Shown here piece after piece: positions 16,239 to 25,978 of a stretch of 47,227 bases of DNA. How positions within the stretch are numbered: the stretch's first letter is position 1; each line of letters opens with the position of its first letter. The DNA is from Kordiimonadaceae bacterium UBA4441 (lineage in GTDB: Bacteria; Pseudomonadota; Alphaproteobacteria; Sphingomonadales; Emcibacteraceae), in the NCBI GenBank assembly GCA_002390425.1, contig DGPL01000053.1, forward strand, positions 1 through 47,227, read 5' to 3'. The position numbers and the translations under genes were made by a program. The notes beneath the pieces are model-generated. The model searched no databases and was not told where the DNA came from. It saw nothing but the letters and a program-made list of their open reading frames with translations.

Positions 16239-16982
16239 ATGTCAGACAAAGAAATGCTCTATGAAGGCAAGGCCAAAATTCTCTATAAAGGGCCAAAGCC
16301 AAACACCATCATTCAATATTTTAAAGACGACGCCACCGCGTTTAATAATGTAAAAAAAGGCACCATTGCCGGCAAAGGTATCATTAACAATAAAATTACC
16401 GAACTTGTTATGATCCGCTTGGCACAGCTTGGTATACCGACACATTTCCTTGAACGCATGTCGGACCGTGAACAGCTCTGTCACGAAGTTGAAATTATTC
16501 CGCTTGAGGTGATCGCGAGAAATACTGTCGCAGGCAGCATGGCCAAAACATTCGGCATCGAAGAAGGATTAAGACTTCGTCGCCCGATCATCGAATTTTC
16601 ATTAAAAGATGATGACTTAGGGGATCCGCTCATTCCGGAAAATCATATTCTTGCGCTTGAAATCTGTGACCAGGAAGAATTGATTGAAATGATGGACATG
16701 ACCGCAAAAATCAATGATTTCCTTCGTGGAATCTTCGCCGGCATCGGGCTTGAGCTGATTGATTTTAAATTAGAGTTCGGACGTCTATCAGATGGTGATG
16801 AAGGACATTTCCTTGTGCTTGCTGATGAATTTAGCCCGGACAATTGCCGTCTTTGGGATTTTGAGACAGGCGAAAAAATGGATAAAGACCGCTTCCGCCG
16901 CGATCTCGGTGGTGAAGTTGAGGCATATCAGGAAGTGGCGCGCCGCCTTGGTATCTCTCTTGAAGTAGAAGACGAAGAATAA
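16239..16982 (+). CDS. purC: Phosphoribosylaminoimidazole-succinocarboxamide synthase (SAICAR synthetase)
   Basis: 247 residues. Seen: LYEGKAKILY at the N-terminus, DDATAFN, the VIARNTVAGS substrate motif, and LIDFKLEFG with the ATP-site segment near the C-terminus (VLADEFSPDNCRLWD). It joins aspartate to CAIR in purine synthesis. The ATG at 16239 has AGGGAC upstream and gives the standard N-terminus; an in-frame codon at 16194 would add 15 unsupported residues. First gene of the purC-purS-purQ-purL-bolA-grx run; its product is the substrate of PurB, encoded just upstream. Confidence 0.95.
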   Translation: MSDKEMLYEGKAKILYKGPKPNTIIQYFKDDATAFNNVKKGTIAGKGIINNKITELVMIRLAQLGIPTHFLERMSDREQLCHEVEIIPLEVIARNTVAGSMAKTFGIEEGLRLRRPIIEFSLKDDDLGDPLIPENHILALEICDQEELIEMMDMTAKINDFLRGIFAGIGLELIDFKLEFGRLSDGDEGHFLVLADEFSPDNCRLWDFETGEKMDKDRFRRDLGGEVEAYQEVARRLGISLEVEDEE

Positions 16983-17012
16983 ACAATTTAATTTATTGAA
17001 AAGGAATTTGCT

Positions 17013-17252
17013 GTGAAAGCACGCGTTCATATTACCCTTAAAAATGGTGTTCTTGACCCACAAGGTAAAGCTATTCAACACGCACTCGGCTCACTCGGAT
17101 TTGATGGTGTTGATGATGTGCGCCAAGGAAAATATATCGAACTTGACCTAAGCACTACCGATAAAGCGGCTGCAGAGGCAAATGTTGAAGAGATGTGTAA
17201 GAAGCTTCTCGCAAATATGGTAATTGAGAATTATTCGATAGAAATTGAATAA
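17013..17252 (+). CDS. purS: Phosphoribosylformylglycinamidine synthase subunit PurS
   Basis: 79 residues, the normal size. It begins at GTG with AAGGA 8 bases upstream. The segments VLDPQGKAIQHALGSLGF and VRQGKYIELDL are diagnostic. PurS bridges PurQ and PurL in the three-part FGAM synthase found in alphaproteobacteria and Gram-positives. It lies 30 bases after purC and 27 before purQ. Confidence 0.95.
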   Translation: MKARVHITLKNGVLDPQGKAIQHALGSLGFDGVDDVRQGKYIELDLSTTDKAAAEANVEEMCKKLLANMVIENYSIEIE

Positions 17253-17279
17253 TTAAATCCCAAAACAAGGATTTTTAAA

Positions 17280-17969
17280 ATGAAATCAGCCGTTGTTACC
17301 TTCCCTGCTTCCAATTGCAATCGGGACATGTTTGATGCGCTCGAAAAAATTACTGGCCAGAGACCCCATGAAATTTGGCACCAAGACACAGATGTTCCCA
17401 ATGTTGATTTAATCGCCCTTCCAGGCGGTTTTTCTTTTGGTGACTACCTTCGTTGTGGCGCCATGGCGGCAAGGTCACCCGCTATCAAAGCGGTCGCGGC
17501 GCATGCGGAACGCGGCGGCAATGTGATTGGCGTCTGTAATGGTTTTCAGGTACTCACTGAAATGGGGCTTCTTCCTGGTGCATTGATGCGTAACCGATCC
17601 CTTAAGTTCGTTTGTAAAACGGTTCAGTTAAAAGTTGAAAATGAAAATAGCACATTTACGAATGCCTACAATCAAGGACAGGTGATTAATATTCCGGTCG
17701 CCCATCATGATGGCAACTATTTCGCGGACGATGAAACACTGGCCCGCATTGAAGATAACGGTCAAGTGGCATTTAGATATGTCAATCATAGCGGTGAAGC
17801 GACAAAAGACGCCAACCCCAATGGGTCCCAAAATAACATCGCAGGTATTATGAATGAACAAGGCAATATTCTTGGTATGATGCCTCACCCAGAAAGATTA
17901 ATCGAAGATGCGCAAGGCGGCACGGATGGTCGTGGCTTTTTTGACAGCATCATCAATTCATTAAATTAA
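17280..17969 (+). CDS. purQ: Phosphoribosylformylglycinamidine synthase subunit PurQ (glutaminase)
   Basis: 229 residues, a class I glutamine amidotransferase. The nucleophile Cys sits in GVCNGFQVLTEMGLLPG, and the His-Glu pair in MMPHPERLIE near the C-terminus; ALPGGFSFGDYLRCG is the oxyanion region. It releases ammonia from glutamine and channels it to PurL. Ribosome site AAGGA before the ATG; purL starts 10 bases after its stop. Confidence 0.95.
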   Translation: MKSAVVTFPASNCNRDMFDALEKITGQRPHEIWHQDTDVPNVDLIALPGGFSFGDYLRCGAMAARSPAIKAVAAHAERGGNVIGVCNGFQVLTEMGLLPGALMRNRSLKFVCKTVQLKVENENSTFTNAYNQGQVINIPVAHHDGNYFADDETLARIEDNGQVAFRYVNHSGEATKDANPNGSQNNIAGIMNEQGNILGMMPHPERLIEDAQGGTDGRGFFDSIINSLN

Positions 17970-17979
17970 GGTTTTAAGA

Positions 17980-20202
17980 ATGACTGAAATTATTTGGGAA
18001 AATAACCCTGAGATTACCGAAGATTTAGTGAAAGAACACGGTCTATCGGAAGACGAACACCAGTTGATGATTAAAATTCTTGGTCGCACGCCAACTCTAA
18101 CGGAACTCGGTATCTTTTCCGTTATGTGGAGCGAGCATTGTTCCTATAAATCATCAAAACTACATTTAAAAACCTTACCAACCAAAGCACCATGGGTTAT
18201 TCATGGCCCCGGCGAAAATGCCGGCGTGATTGATATTGGTGATAATCAAGCGGCTATCTTCAAAATGGAAAGCCATAATCATCCATCCTATATCGAACCA
18301 TACCAAGGTGCAGCCACGGGCGTTGGTGGTATTTTACGTGATGTGTTCACGATGGGGGCAAGACCGATTGCCAATATGAATGCCTTAAGGTTCGGATCCC
18401 CTGAGCACCATAAAACACGTCATTTATTAAGTGGTGTTGTTGAAGGAATCGGCGGATACGGTAACTGTGTTGGTGTGCCGACCGTTGGTGGCGAAACCAA
18501 TTTCCATCCGTCATATGACGGCAATATTTTGGTCAATGCCATGGCCGTTGGCCTTGCGGATCAAGATAAAATTTTCTTATCAGCCGCCGCGGGTGTTGGA
18601 AACCCCGTAATTTATGTGGGATCAAAAACAGGACGTGACGGTATCCACGGTGCGACAATGGCATCTGCCGAATTCACAGAAGACAGTGAAGAAAAGCGCC
18701 CAACCGTTCAAGTGGGTGATCCATTCACAGAAAAACTACTTATCGAAGCCTGTATTGAATTGATGTCAACGGATATGGTAGTTGCCATTCAGGATATGGG
18801 CGCAGCGGGCCTAACATCATCATCAGTTGAGATGGCATCTGGTGGCGGAGTTGGTTTTACCATTAACCTTGATGAAGTCCCACAGCGCGAAGAAGGTATG
18901 ACGCCATATGAAATGATGCTCTCCGAAAGTCAGGAACGCATGCTTGTGGTTTTAAAACCGGACCGCGTTGAAGAAGCGAAAAAGATTTTCGTAAAATGGG
19001 ATCTTGATTTTGCTGTGATTGGTGAGATTACAGACACAGGGAACCTGACGTTAAACTGGCAAGGTAAAACAGTCGCGGACATCCCGACACAACCCCTCGC
19101 CGATAATTCACCGGAATATGATCGCCCTTGGGTTAAAACGGTAGCGCCAGATACAATTGACCCAGCAAGTGTTGCTGCACCAAGTGATCTAGGTGAAGCG
19201 CTTCTTAAAATGGTCGGTAGTGCCAATATGTCTTCACGTGCCTGGATATGGGAACAGTATGACCATCAAGTGATGGCGGATACAATTCAGCTTCCGGGTG
19301 GTGATGCGGCCGTTGTTCGTGTTCATGATACGGATAAAGCATTAGCCATTTCCACTGACTGTACACCACGTTATGTTTATGCCGACCCGTTTGAAGGCGG
19401 CAAACAAGCAGTTGCGGAAACATGGCGAAATGTCACAGCCGTTGGTGCAACACCGATGGCGATAACAGATTGCTTGAATTTCGGTAATCCGGAACGTCCA
19501 GATATTATGGGGCAATTCGTTGGTGCCATTGATGGCTTACGCGAAGCTTGCACAGTGCTTGATTATCCTGTCATTAGCGGCAACGTATCGCTTTATAACG
19601 AAACAAATGGAACGGGCATTCATCCAACACCTGCTATTGGCGGTGTCGGCCTTTTAAAAGATAGCAGCAAGATGGTTACGATCGCACCTAAGAATGACGG
19701 TGATATTTTGGTACTTGTTGGTGAAACAAAAGGCCATATCGGATGTACACAATATTTAGATATCATCGAAGGCCGTGAAGAAGGCGCACCGCCACCTGTT
19801 GATCTTGAAATTGAAAAGAGAAACGGTGATTTCGTCCGCGCACAAATTCAAAATGGTTCGGTGACAGCCTGTCATGATATTTCTGATGGCGGTTTATTTA
19901 TTGCCCTCGCTGAAATGGCAATGGCATCCGGCAAAGGAATGGAAATCGCCTTAAATAATGGTGATGTGCCACTTCATGCATATGGCTTTGGTGAAGATCA
20001 AGCCAGATACATCATTAGTTTGCCTGCTGATAAACTAGGTGAAATCAATAGTGCCGCTGACAAAGCTGGTGTAATTATTGAAACAATCGGTGTTATGCAG
20101 GGAAATAGCCTTGATATTAAAGATGCAATGACTATATCAGTAGAAGAACTGCTTGGTGCGCATGACGCGTGGATGCCAAGCTATATGTCAACAGAGAGCT
20201 AA
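17980..20202 (+). CDS. purL: Phosphoribosylformylglycinamidine synthase subunit PurL
   Basis: 740 residues, the short PurL form that works with separate PurS and PurQ. Seen: EHCSYKSSK near residue 50, the ATP/FGAR motif ESHNHPS, GGVGGILRDVFTMGARP-type motif near residue 105, and QDMGAAGLTSSSVEMA. The second half repeats the AIRS-synthase-like fold (ISDGGLFIALAEMA). It makes FGAM from FGAR with ATP and ammonia. Ends 11 bases before bolA. Confidence 0.95.
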   Translation: MTEIIWENNPEITEDLVKEHGLSEDEHQLMIKILGRTPTLTELGIFSVMWSEHCSYKSSKLHLKTLPTKAPWVIHGPGENAGVIDIGDNQAAIFKMESHNHPSYIEPYQGAATGVGGILRDVFTMGARPIANMNALRFGSPEHHKTRHLLSGVVEGIGGYGNCVGVPTVGGETNFHPSYDGNILVNAMAVGLADQDKIFLSAAAGVGNPVIYVGSKTGRDGIHGATMASAEFTEDSEEKRPTVQVGDPFTEKLLIEACIELMSTDMVVAIQDMGAAGLTSSSVEMASGGGVGFTINLDEVPQREEGMTPYEMMLSESQERMLVVLKPDRVEEAKKIFVKWDLDFAVIGEITDTGNLTLNWQGKTVADIPTQPLADNSPEYDRPWVKTVAPDTIDPASVAAPSDLGEALLKMVGSANMSSRAWIWEQYDHQVMADTIQLPGGDAAVVRVHDTDKALAISTDCTPRYVYADPFEGGKQAVAETWRNVTAVGATPMAITDCLNFGNPERPDIMGQFVGAIDGLREACTVLDYPVISGNVSLYNETNGTGIHPTPAIGGVGLLKDSSKMVTIAPKNDGDILVLVGETKGHIGCTQYLDIIEGREEGAPPPVDLEIEKRNGDFVRAQIQNGSVTACHDISDGGLFIALAEMAMASGKGMEIALNNGDVPLHAYGFGEDQARYIISLPADKLGEINSAADKAGVIIETIGVMQGNSLDIKDAMTISVEELLGAHDAWMPSYMSTES

Positions 20203-20213
20203 GGAGAGTTGAA

Positions 20214-20447
20214 ATGGCATTAACGGCGCCAGAAATTAAAGAAATGATTTTGGAAATTCTCCCTGAGGCAGAAGTTCAGGTTCAAGACATGCGCGGTGAC
20301 GGAAGCCAATTCGCCGCCCATGTGGTATCAAAAGAATTTATTGGCAAAAACAGGGTTCAGCAACATCAAATGGTTTATAAAGCCATGAAAGGCAAGGTTG
20401 GCGCAGAACTGCATGCATTATCGCTACAGACATCGGCCCCAGAATAA
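20214..20447 (+). CDS. bolA: BolA family protein
   Basis: 77 residues. The BolA/KH-like fold is seen from APEIKEMILEILPEAEV to the C-terminal MKGKVGAELHALSLQT. The His in AAHVVSKEF corresponds to a ligand used in joint 2Fe-2S cluster binding with CGFS glutaredoxins, whose gene comes next. I chose the ATG at 20214 because AAGGAGAG sits 6 bases before it; an in-frame ATG at 20169 lies inside purL. The purL-bolA-grx order is common in alphaproteobacteria. Probably acts in iron-sulfur cluster trafficking. Confidence 0.9.
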   Translation: MALTAPEIKEMILEILPEAEVQVQDMRGDGSQFAAHVVSKEFIGKNRVQQHQMVYKAMKGKVGAELHALSLQTSAPE

Positions 20448-20481
20448 CAACCTATAGATCAGATATATCAGGAATAAACAA

Positions 20482-20814
20482 ATGACAAATCCAGTACATG
20501 ACCGCATTAAAAATGACATCTATAATAATGACATCGTGCTTTACATGAAAGGCGACGCCATGTTCCCACAATGCGGTTTTTCCGCAACTGTTGTGGAAAT
20601 TCTAAATTATTTCAATGTCAAATATGAAACACATAACGTTCTTCAGGACGAAAGCCTTCGTGAAGGGATTAAAGAATACAGCGAATGGCCAACAATTCCC
20701 CAACTTTATGTTAAAGGTGAATTTCTTGGTGGTTGTGATATTGTTCGTGAAATGGCCGCAAATGGCGAATTAGTTGCCCATTTTGAATCTGTTGGTATTG
20801 AACCAAAAGCATAA
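20482..20814 (+). CDS. grxD: Monothiol glutaredoxin (CGFS type, Grx4)
   Basis: 110 residues. The CGFS active site is at residues 31-34 in MFPQCGFSATV, with WPTIPQLYVKGEFLGGCDIVREM further on for glutathione binding. Such proteins bind a 2Fe-2S cluster with glutathione and pair with BolA. It ends the purine-to-bolA transcript and is followed by a strong terminator. Confidence 0.93.
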   Translation: MTNPVHDRIKNDIYNNDIVLYMKGDAMFPQCGFSATVVEILNYFNVKYETHNVLQDESLREGIKEYSEWPTIPQLYVKGEFLGGCDIVREMAANGELVAHFESVGIEPKA

Positions 20815-20837
20815 TATCAAAATTTGAATATTTTTTT

Positions 20838-20866
20838 AAAAGGCGCTCTATTTAGAGCGCCTTTTT
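20838..20866. terminator. Strong intrinsic terminator after grxD
   Basis: A perfect 9-bp stem (AGGCGCTCT / AGAGCGCCT) with a 4-base loop, followed by T6. An A-rich flank on the left lets it also serve the convergent serine protease gene, whose stop codon lies at its right edge. Confidence 0.9.
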
Positions 20867-21732
20867 TAATTTGTACGGCAAATTACTTGCGCAACACTTA
20901 AATTACTACGAAGCTCATCACCCAGCCTTGAAAAATCCGCTTCGTTTAATTTTGCAACATCAACATTACGGTTATTACTATTTATTTTAACATCATTTTG
21001 ATCAAGCAATTGGTTTATGGTTCTTGGTAATGATGAAAATGAACGCCCTCTCCTGACTGAACCCGCAACATGAATACCAACGACTTCGCCATTATCATTT
21101 AAAATAGGCCCACCACTAATACCACCCAAGCTTTCATTGCTATTTGGAACTCTTATTTTTTCGGCCCACACCAAAACAGGCTCTTTATTTTTGCGAATAC
21201 CAGTTGTTTTAATCGTTCGCCTACCGATTAGATTTGAATAAACGTCACCAGGCTCACCGCGAGGAAATCCAAAATGAAACCCTTCCTGATTATATTCTGG
21301 TACTTCATAATTTACGGGAAAGGCATCATAACCACCTTCCGTCTGTAAAATTGCTACATCTGCGCGACTGTGCTCTGATACGGCCTCAACCTTTAAGGCG
21401 CGGCGATGCGGCCTCAATAACATGAGTTGGTTACAACCGTGTGTGACGTGCCGTGCGGTCACCCATAAACCACGGTCATCAATTGAAAAGGCAGTACCTG
21501 TGAATTGTGAACGTCCAGATTTTACTTCATCTTCTATTTCAATAATAGGATCACGTGATGAAGGTGGCTCTAGCCTTCCTTCTCCTTCTGCTTTCATATC
21601 TGGTAATGGGGGCAATGGCGCCGGCTGACCCGGTCTAACGGCAACTTTTGGATATTTTGCATCAGGATCTTTCGATGCTTCGCCGATATAAATGACAATA
21701 GCCAAAAAAAGAAATGATAAAAATCCGCGCAT
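20866..21732 (-). CDS. Trypsin-like serine protease (S1 family), membrane-anchored or exported
   Basis: 288 residues. An N-terminal hydrophobic segment (residues 3-17) acts as a signal or anchor, followed by a Pro-rich linker (about 30-60). The protease domain has the catalytic triad H95 (TARHV), D125 (RADVAIL) and S206 (GGISGGPIL), like S1 proteases near the DegP group, but there is no PDZ domain. The spacing resembles small stand-alone proteases of unknown target. AAGGAA stands 12 bases before the ATG. It follows the DUF350 gene by 17 bases and is probably co-transcribed. Confidence 0.82.
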   Translation of the reverse strand: MRGFLSFLFLAIVIYIGEASKDPDAKYPKVAVRPGQPAPLPPLPDMKAEGEGRLEPPSSRDPIIEIEDEVKSGRSQFTGTAFSIDDRGLWVTARHVTHGCNQLMLLRPHRRALKVEAVSEHSRADVAILQTEGGYDAFPVNYEVPEYNQEGFHFGFPRGEPGDVYSNLIGRRTIKTTGIRKNKEPVLVWAEKIRVPNSNESLGGISGGPILNDNGEVVGIHVAGSVRRGRSFSSLPRTINQLLDQNDVKINSNNRNVDVAKLNEADFSRLGDELRSNLSVAQVICRTN

Positions 21733-21749
21733 TTTTAGAAAAATTCCTT

Positions 21750-22169
21750 TTACATTTTATCTGAAATTGCTGCGGCGTTAAGCAGTGCGATTGATATTTT
21801 TCCGGCGAATAAAAGCAATGCAGCCCCTATTTCATCGCGTTCAATGCGCCCTTTTAAATCATCAATAACAAGGTTAGCAAAAAAGAACGAGAGAATTTGC
21901 ACTACCAATATGACCACACCCCAAATGAAAATATCCCATAAACTGACACTTCCTTTTAAACATTCCGCAAGCGGTATTGCTAAACCAAGAATGGCAGCGG
22001 CTAAAGATATAGCCGCCGATTTATTGCCTTGGCGGACTAATTCCAATTCATGATATGGGGTTATTTTCTCATAAATAATGATGCTCACACCCAACATAAT
22101 TAACGTTAAGCCAAAATGTGAAATAAAATATGGAAAGCCAATTATTAATGTATCGAGTACTGCGTCCAT
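21750..22169 (-). CDS. DUF350 family membrane protein (YjfL-like)
   Basis: 139 residues with four hydrophobic segments (about 8-30, 48-68, 75-98 and 115-133). The conserved ELVRQGNKSAAISLAAAILGLAIPLA motif region marks DUF350. The molecular role is unknown. A full AAGGAGGT ribosome site lies directly upstream, suggesting strong translation. First gene of a two-gene unit with the serine protease. Confidence 0.85.
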   Translation of the reverse strand: MDAVLDTLIIGFPYFISHFGLTLIMLGVSIIIYEKITPYHELELVRQGNKSAAISLAAAILGLAIPLAECLKGSVSLWDIFIWGVVILVVQILSFFFANLVIDDLKGRIERDEIGAALLLFAGKISIALLNAAAISDKM

Positions 22170-22285
22170 GGTACCTCCTTAATTTTTATTTATCTTATCT
22201 TATTAGTCCTCGTTGGCAATCAAAAACCACGCTTGATCATGTTTCTATCGCATGCTAGGCTTTCATCATCAAAAAAGGGAAGTTC

Positions 22286-23590
22286 ATGACATCAAAGGGT
22301 AAATTCAGCACAGCAACCGCAATGGCCATTGTGATTGCCAATATGATTGGCACTGGAATTTTCACAAGCCTTGGTTTCCAACTTGCTGATATTCGGTCTG
22401 GCTTTGTTATTATGGTTCTCTGGGTTCTTGGTGGCATCATGGCGCTATGCGGGGCATTATGTTATGCGGAACTCGGATCAAAACTACCCCGTTCTGGTGG
22501 CGAATATAATTTTTTATCAGAAATATATCACCCCGGTGCTGGCTTTGTTTCAGGTTGGATTTCAACGACTGTCGGTTTTGCCGCCCCTACGGCCCTCGCG
22601 GCCATGACCTTTGGTGAATATTTAAGTTCGGTATTTCCCTCCCTTCATCCATTAATGCTTGCCTCCGTTCTTATTATTGTAATGACAGCGGTTCATTCAA
22701 CAAGTCATAAAAACAGTGGTGGGTTACAAGATTTTTTCACCACCGGCAAAATACTATTAATTATTGTCTTTTCCGTCGCGGCACTTTGGTCCGTTGATAC
22801 GGTTCAAGAAGTAAGTTATGCACCAAAATCATCAGATTTATCATTATTCACCGGTGGCGCGTTTGCCGTTTCGTTAATTTATGTGGGCTATGCCTATACC
22901 GGATGGAACGCGGCCACCTATTTAACATCGGAACTTGAAAATCCCCGCAAAACATTACCACGTGTTTTAATCGGCGGCACCGCAGCCGTTATGGCATGTT
23001 ATTTAATCTTAAATTATGTGTTTCTGGCAACGGCCCCTATGGACGCCATGGCCGGTGAATTGGAAATCGGCAATATATCAGCGCGATATGCTTTCGGGGA
23101 CGTAGGCGGGATCATTATGGGGTTATCACTGTCGCTTCTGCTCATATCCACCGTTAGCGCTATGTTGGTCGCTGCGCCTCGTGTATTACAAATGCTCGGC
23201 GAAGATTATTCCCTATTTGAGCGCTTAGGGAAAGTCAATAAACACGGTATTCCCACGACCGCCATTTGGCTTCAATCAATTATGGCTCTCATCTTTTTAT
23301 GGTCGGCCACTTTTGAAAGTATTTTACTATTTTCCGGCGCCACAATGGCCATCAATTCTTTGATCGTGATTTTTGGGGTCTTTATACTAAGACGGCGGCA
23401 CGGTAATCAGGAAAGTGACTTTTCAATTCCATTTTACCCATTGCCGCCGATCATATTTATTGCCATTACGGTTGTAACGCTTGGATATCTGACTATTCAA
23501 AATACGGAAGAGATCGCCTTTAGTGCCGCAACTATTATTACTGGGGCTATTGGTTATTGGTTTACAAAGAAATTTTCTAAACCAAAGTAA
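22286..23590 (+). CDS. APC superfamily amino acid permease
   Basis: 434 residues, about 12 membrane segments. The helix I motif NMIGTGIFTSLG with the unwound GTG, and SGGEYNFLSEIYHPGAGFVSGW, are typical of LAT/APC-type amino acid/polyamine exchangers. ELENPRKTLPR is the conserved intracellular loop near residue 220. Substrate not predictable. The gene stands alone, divergent from DUF350 and convergent with the chemotaxis receptor gene. Confidence 0.88.
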   Translation: MTSKGKFSTATAMAIVIANMIGTGIFTSLGFQLADIRSGFVIMVLWVLGGIMALCGALCYAELGSKLPRSGGEYNFLSEIYHPGAGFVSGWISTTVGFAAPTALAAMTFGEYLSSVFPSLHPLMLASVLIIVMTAVHSTSHKNSGGLQDFFTTGKILLIIVFSVAALWSVDTVQEVSYAPKSSDLSLFTGGAFAVSLIYVGYAYTGWNAATYLTSELENPRKTLPRVLIGGTAAVMACYLILNYVFLATAPMDAMAGELEIGNISARYAFGDVGGIIMGLSLSLLLISTVSAMLVAAPRVLQMLGEDYSLFERLGKVNKHGIPTTAIWLQSIMALIFLWSATFESILLFSGATMAINSLIVIFGVFILRRRHGNQESDFSIPFYPLPPIIFIAITVVTLGYLTIQNTEEIAFSAATIITGAIGYWFTKKFSKPK

Positions 23591-23610
23591 TCCCTTCAGA
23601 AATAATCGAA

Positions 23611-25766
23611 TTAACCTGCACGCACCTCATTGAGGAAATCATCCACTTCTTTACGAATTATCTGCGCTTGGTTGGCAAACTTATCCGATGCAGAAAGCAC
23701 AGATTGGGCCGCTTCACCAGTATCAGTCGCTGATTGGTTCACACCATCGATGTTACGACTAACTTCATCCGCACCTGTTGCCGCTTGTAAGGCATTTTGC
23801 GAAATCTCATTTGTTGCCGATGATTGTTCTTCAATTGATGCTTCAATGCTAGTGGATATATCACTAATTTGTGTAATTGTTTCAGTGATGTCTTTTACTG
23901 CGTTAACGGCGCCATTTGTTGCATCTTGCATTTCTGAAATTTGCGACCGTATTTCTTCGGTGGCGCTGCCTGTTTGCGTTGCAAGTGATTTAACCTCTGA
24001 GGCAACTACGGCAAATCCTTTACCGGCTTCACCTGCACGTGCTGCTTCAATAGTAGCATTTAATACAAGCAGATTTGTTTGCTCAGCAATATCATTAATC
24101 AGCTGGATAACTTCACCAATTTTTTCTGCAGCGTCACTAAGCGTTTGAACGCGTTCCGCAGCAAGATCAACCGAACCGACGGCGTTATTTGCAACTGATG
24201 CCGCGTCTGTAACCTGTCTGGTAATCTCAGCAATTGACGCTGACATCTCTTCGGATGCGCTTGCCACAGCCTGTACATTCGATCCTGCTTGACGTGTCGC
24301 TACATCCGCGGACATTGAACGTTCTTTTGTAACTTCTGCAGTATTAGCCATTTGCTGTGAAATATCATTTAGATTATCAGTTGACCCAATAATACTATCT
24401 AAAATACCCATAACACGGCCTTCAAATTGTTGCGCAAGTTCACGACGACTTTTTTGCTGTGCTTCTCTTGCACGTTTTTCAAGAATTTCTTGTTGTTGCT
24501 TCTGCTCATTCTCTTGCTCAATTTTCGCAATTCTTCTTGCTTCAACATCGGCTTCTTGCTTTTTACGATTTTCTTCCGCTTCTGCTTCCATGCGTTTATT
24601 TTCAAGTCCTGACGCTTTGAAATGTTCCACAGCATTCGCCATCGCACCAATTTCATGTTTATAAGATACATGTGGCACTTCACTTTCAAGATCGCCTTCA
24701 GCAATTGAAACCATGCTTTCTCTTATGTTTCTAAGAGGCATTACAATTGATCTAACAATGAAGATTGAAAGAACAAGACATATTGAACCAAGAATAATTA
24801 GCATGGCCAATATAGACCAAAATTGATTAGCGGTCGCGTTAGATGCATCAAACGCATATTCTGAATATCAACAGACATTTTGTCCTCAACAATTTTAAGC
24901 TTGTTGATTTTACCTGTCATCGTTGCAAACCATTCCGTTGAACCAAGTGGCCCCGCAGAAGAAAGATCAAACGGTGTTGAAAGTGCAAGATCAAGTAAAG
25001 TGTTATAACGATCAACTTCATCACCAACGACCGTATTCATATAAAATGATTTATCATTGGCACTGGCAAATGAATTGAAAGTTTTCATAAATCCTTGTTG
25101 TTTTCCAAGTAAAACATTGAAATTAGAGAATGTTTTCTCGGTAAATGCCCCGGCCGCGAATGCCGCCGTTCCCGTCGCGCGTTCAAGTCCCGCATTTTCC
25201 TTTGCTTCAAGTAAAGAAACATAAGCAAAAGTTTTATTTAACGTTTCAGGATCTGTTGTAATTTTCCCAGTTTCCATGATCACGGAAAGAAGCTTGTTAA
25301 TTGTTCCGGTATAATATTTTGCCATTGCTGGAACATTTGATGCGAAATTATCAACCTTTGATCTTTCAGTCGATAAATTTGCAAGATCGTCCATTGCTTC
25401 TTTTAATAAAGAACTGAAATCTTCACTATAGTCTTCAAGGGGAAAGTTCGAATAAGCGCTACGAAACTTTTGAATTTCAAGATCGGTTTCTCCACGCTGA
25501 TTACTCACATTTTTACGAAATTGTGCACCGCCGTTTGAACTGATAAAACCTGCTGATGCACCACGTTCCTTTTGCATTTCGTGAATAACATTACTAATGA
25601 AGGGGGTAAAACCAGTCAGGGAATGTAAATTTTCCATTTCTGTCTTCTTTGACCAATTGTCAATCAACAGTAATGAGGCAAATACGGTAGACAGCGCAAT
25701 TAAAAGTGTCGCCATTGAAATGATACGTTTTTTTATTTTAAAACGGCTTAAAAACTTCTCAATCAT
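23611..25766 (-). pseudogene. Methyl-accepting chemotaxis protein with NIT sensor domain, one frameshift
   Basis: Two overlapping minus-strand frames together encode a complete receptor. The first (from ATG at 25766) has a transmembrane segment (residues 18-36) and a periplasmic NIT (nitrate/nitrite-sensing) domain with the marker EMQKERGASAGFISS. The second carries TM2 (ILAMLIILGSICLVLSIFIV), a HAMP linker (MPLRNIRESMVSIAEGDLE), a coiled coil rich in Glu/Lys and a methyl-accepting signalling domain with the hairpin tip LVLNATIEAARAGEAGKGFAVVA. They meet out of phase at 24859-24866; one missing base there would join VDI to EYAFDASNAT and give about 718 residues. No homopolymer is present. Broken gene or sequence error; without a fix the sensor and output halves are separate proteins. 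Confidence 0.8.
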
Positions 25767-25921
25767 AAAACTAATTCCATTTACTATTAATAAAAAATAA
25801 ATGATCAATCGCTTTATTGCACTCTAAAGTGTTTTTATCCCACTCCCCGAACGTTACATTTATCCAACTAAGATATTATATAAAACATATATGTTAAATA
25901 TTACTTAAAATGGTTCTAAAC

Positions 25922-25956
25922 AAAAAAAGGCTGCGTTAGCAATGCTACGCAGCCTT
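25922..25956 (-). terminator. Intrinsic terminator after rpsD
   Basis: Read on the minus strand, GGCTGCGT pairs with ACGCAGCC around a 10-base loop and is followed by a run of seven Ts. It lies 23 bases beyond the rpsD stop. Confidence 0.88.
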
Positions 25957-25978
25957 TAAAATTCGGATAAATTTGTTA

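Noticed and set aside
23630..24148. 172-codon open frame antisense to the chemoreceptor gene
   Set aside because: It is a low-complexity Ser/Ala-rich shadow of the signalling domain with no ribosome site.
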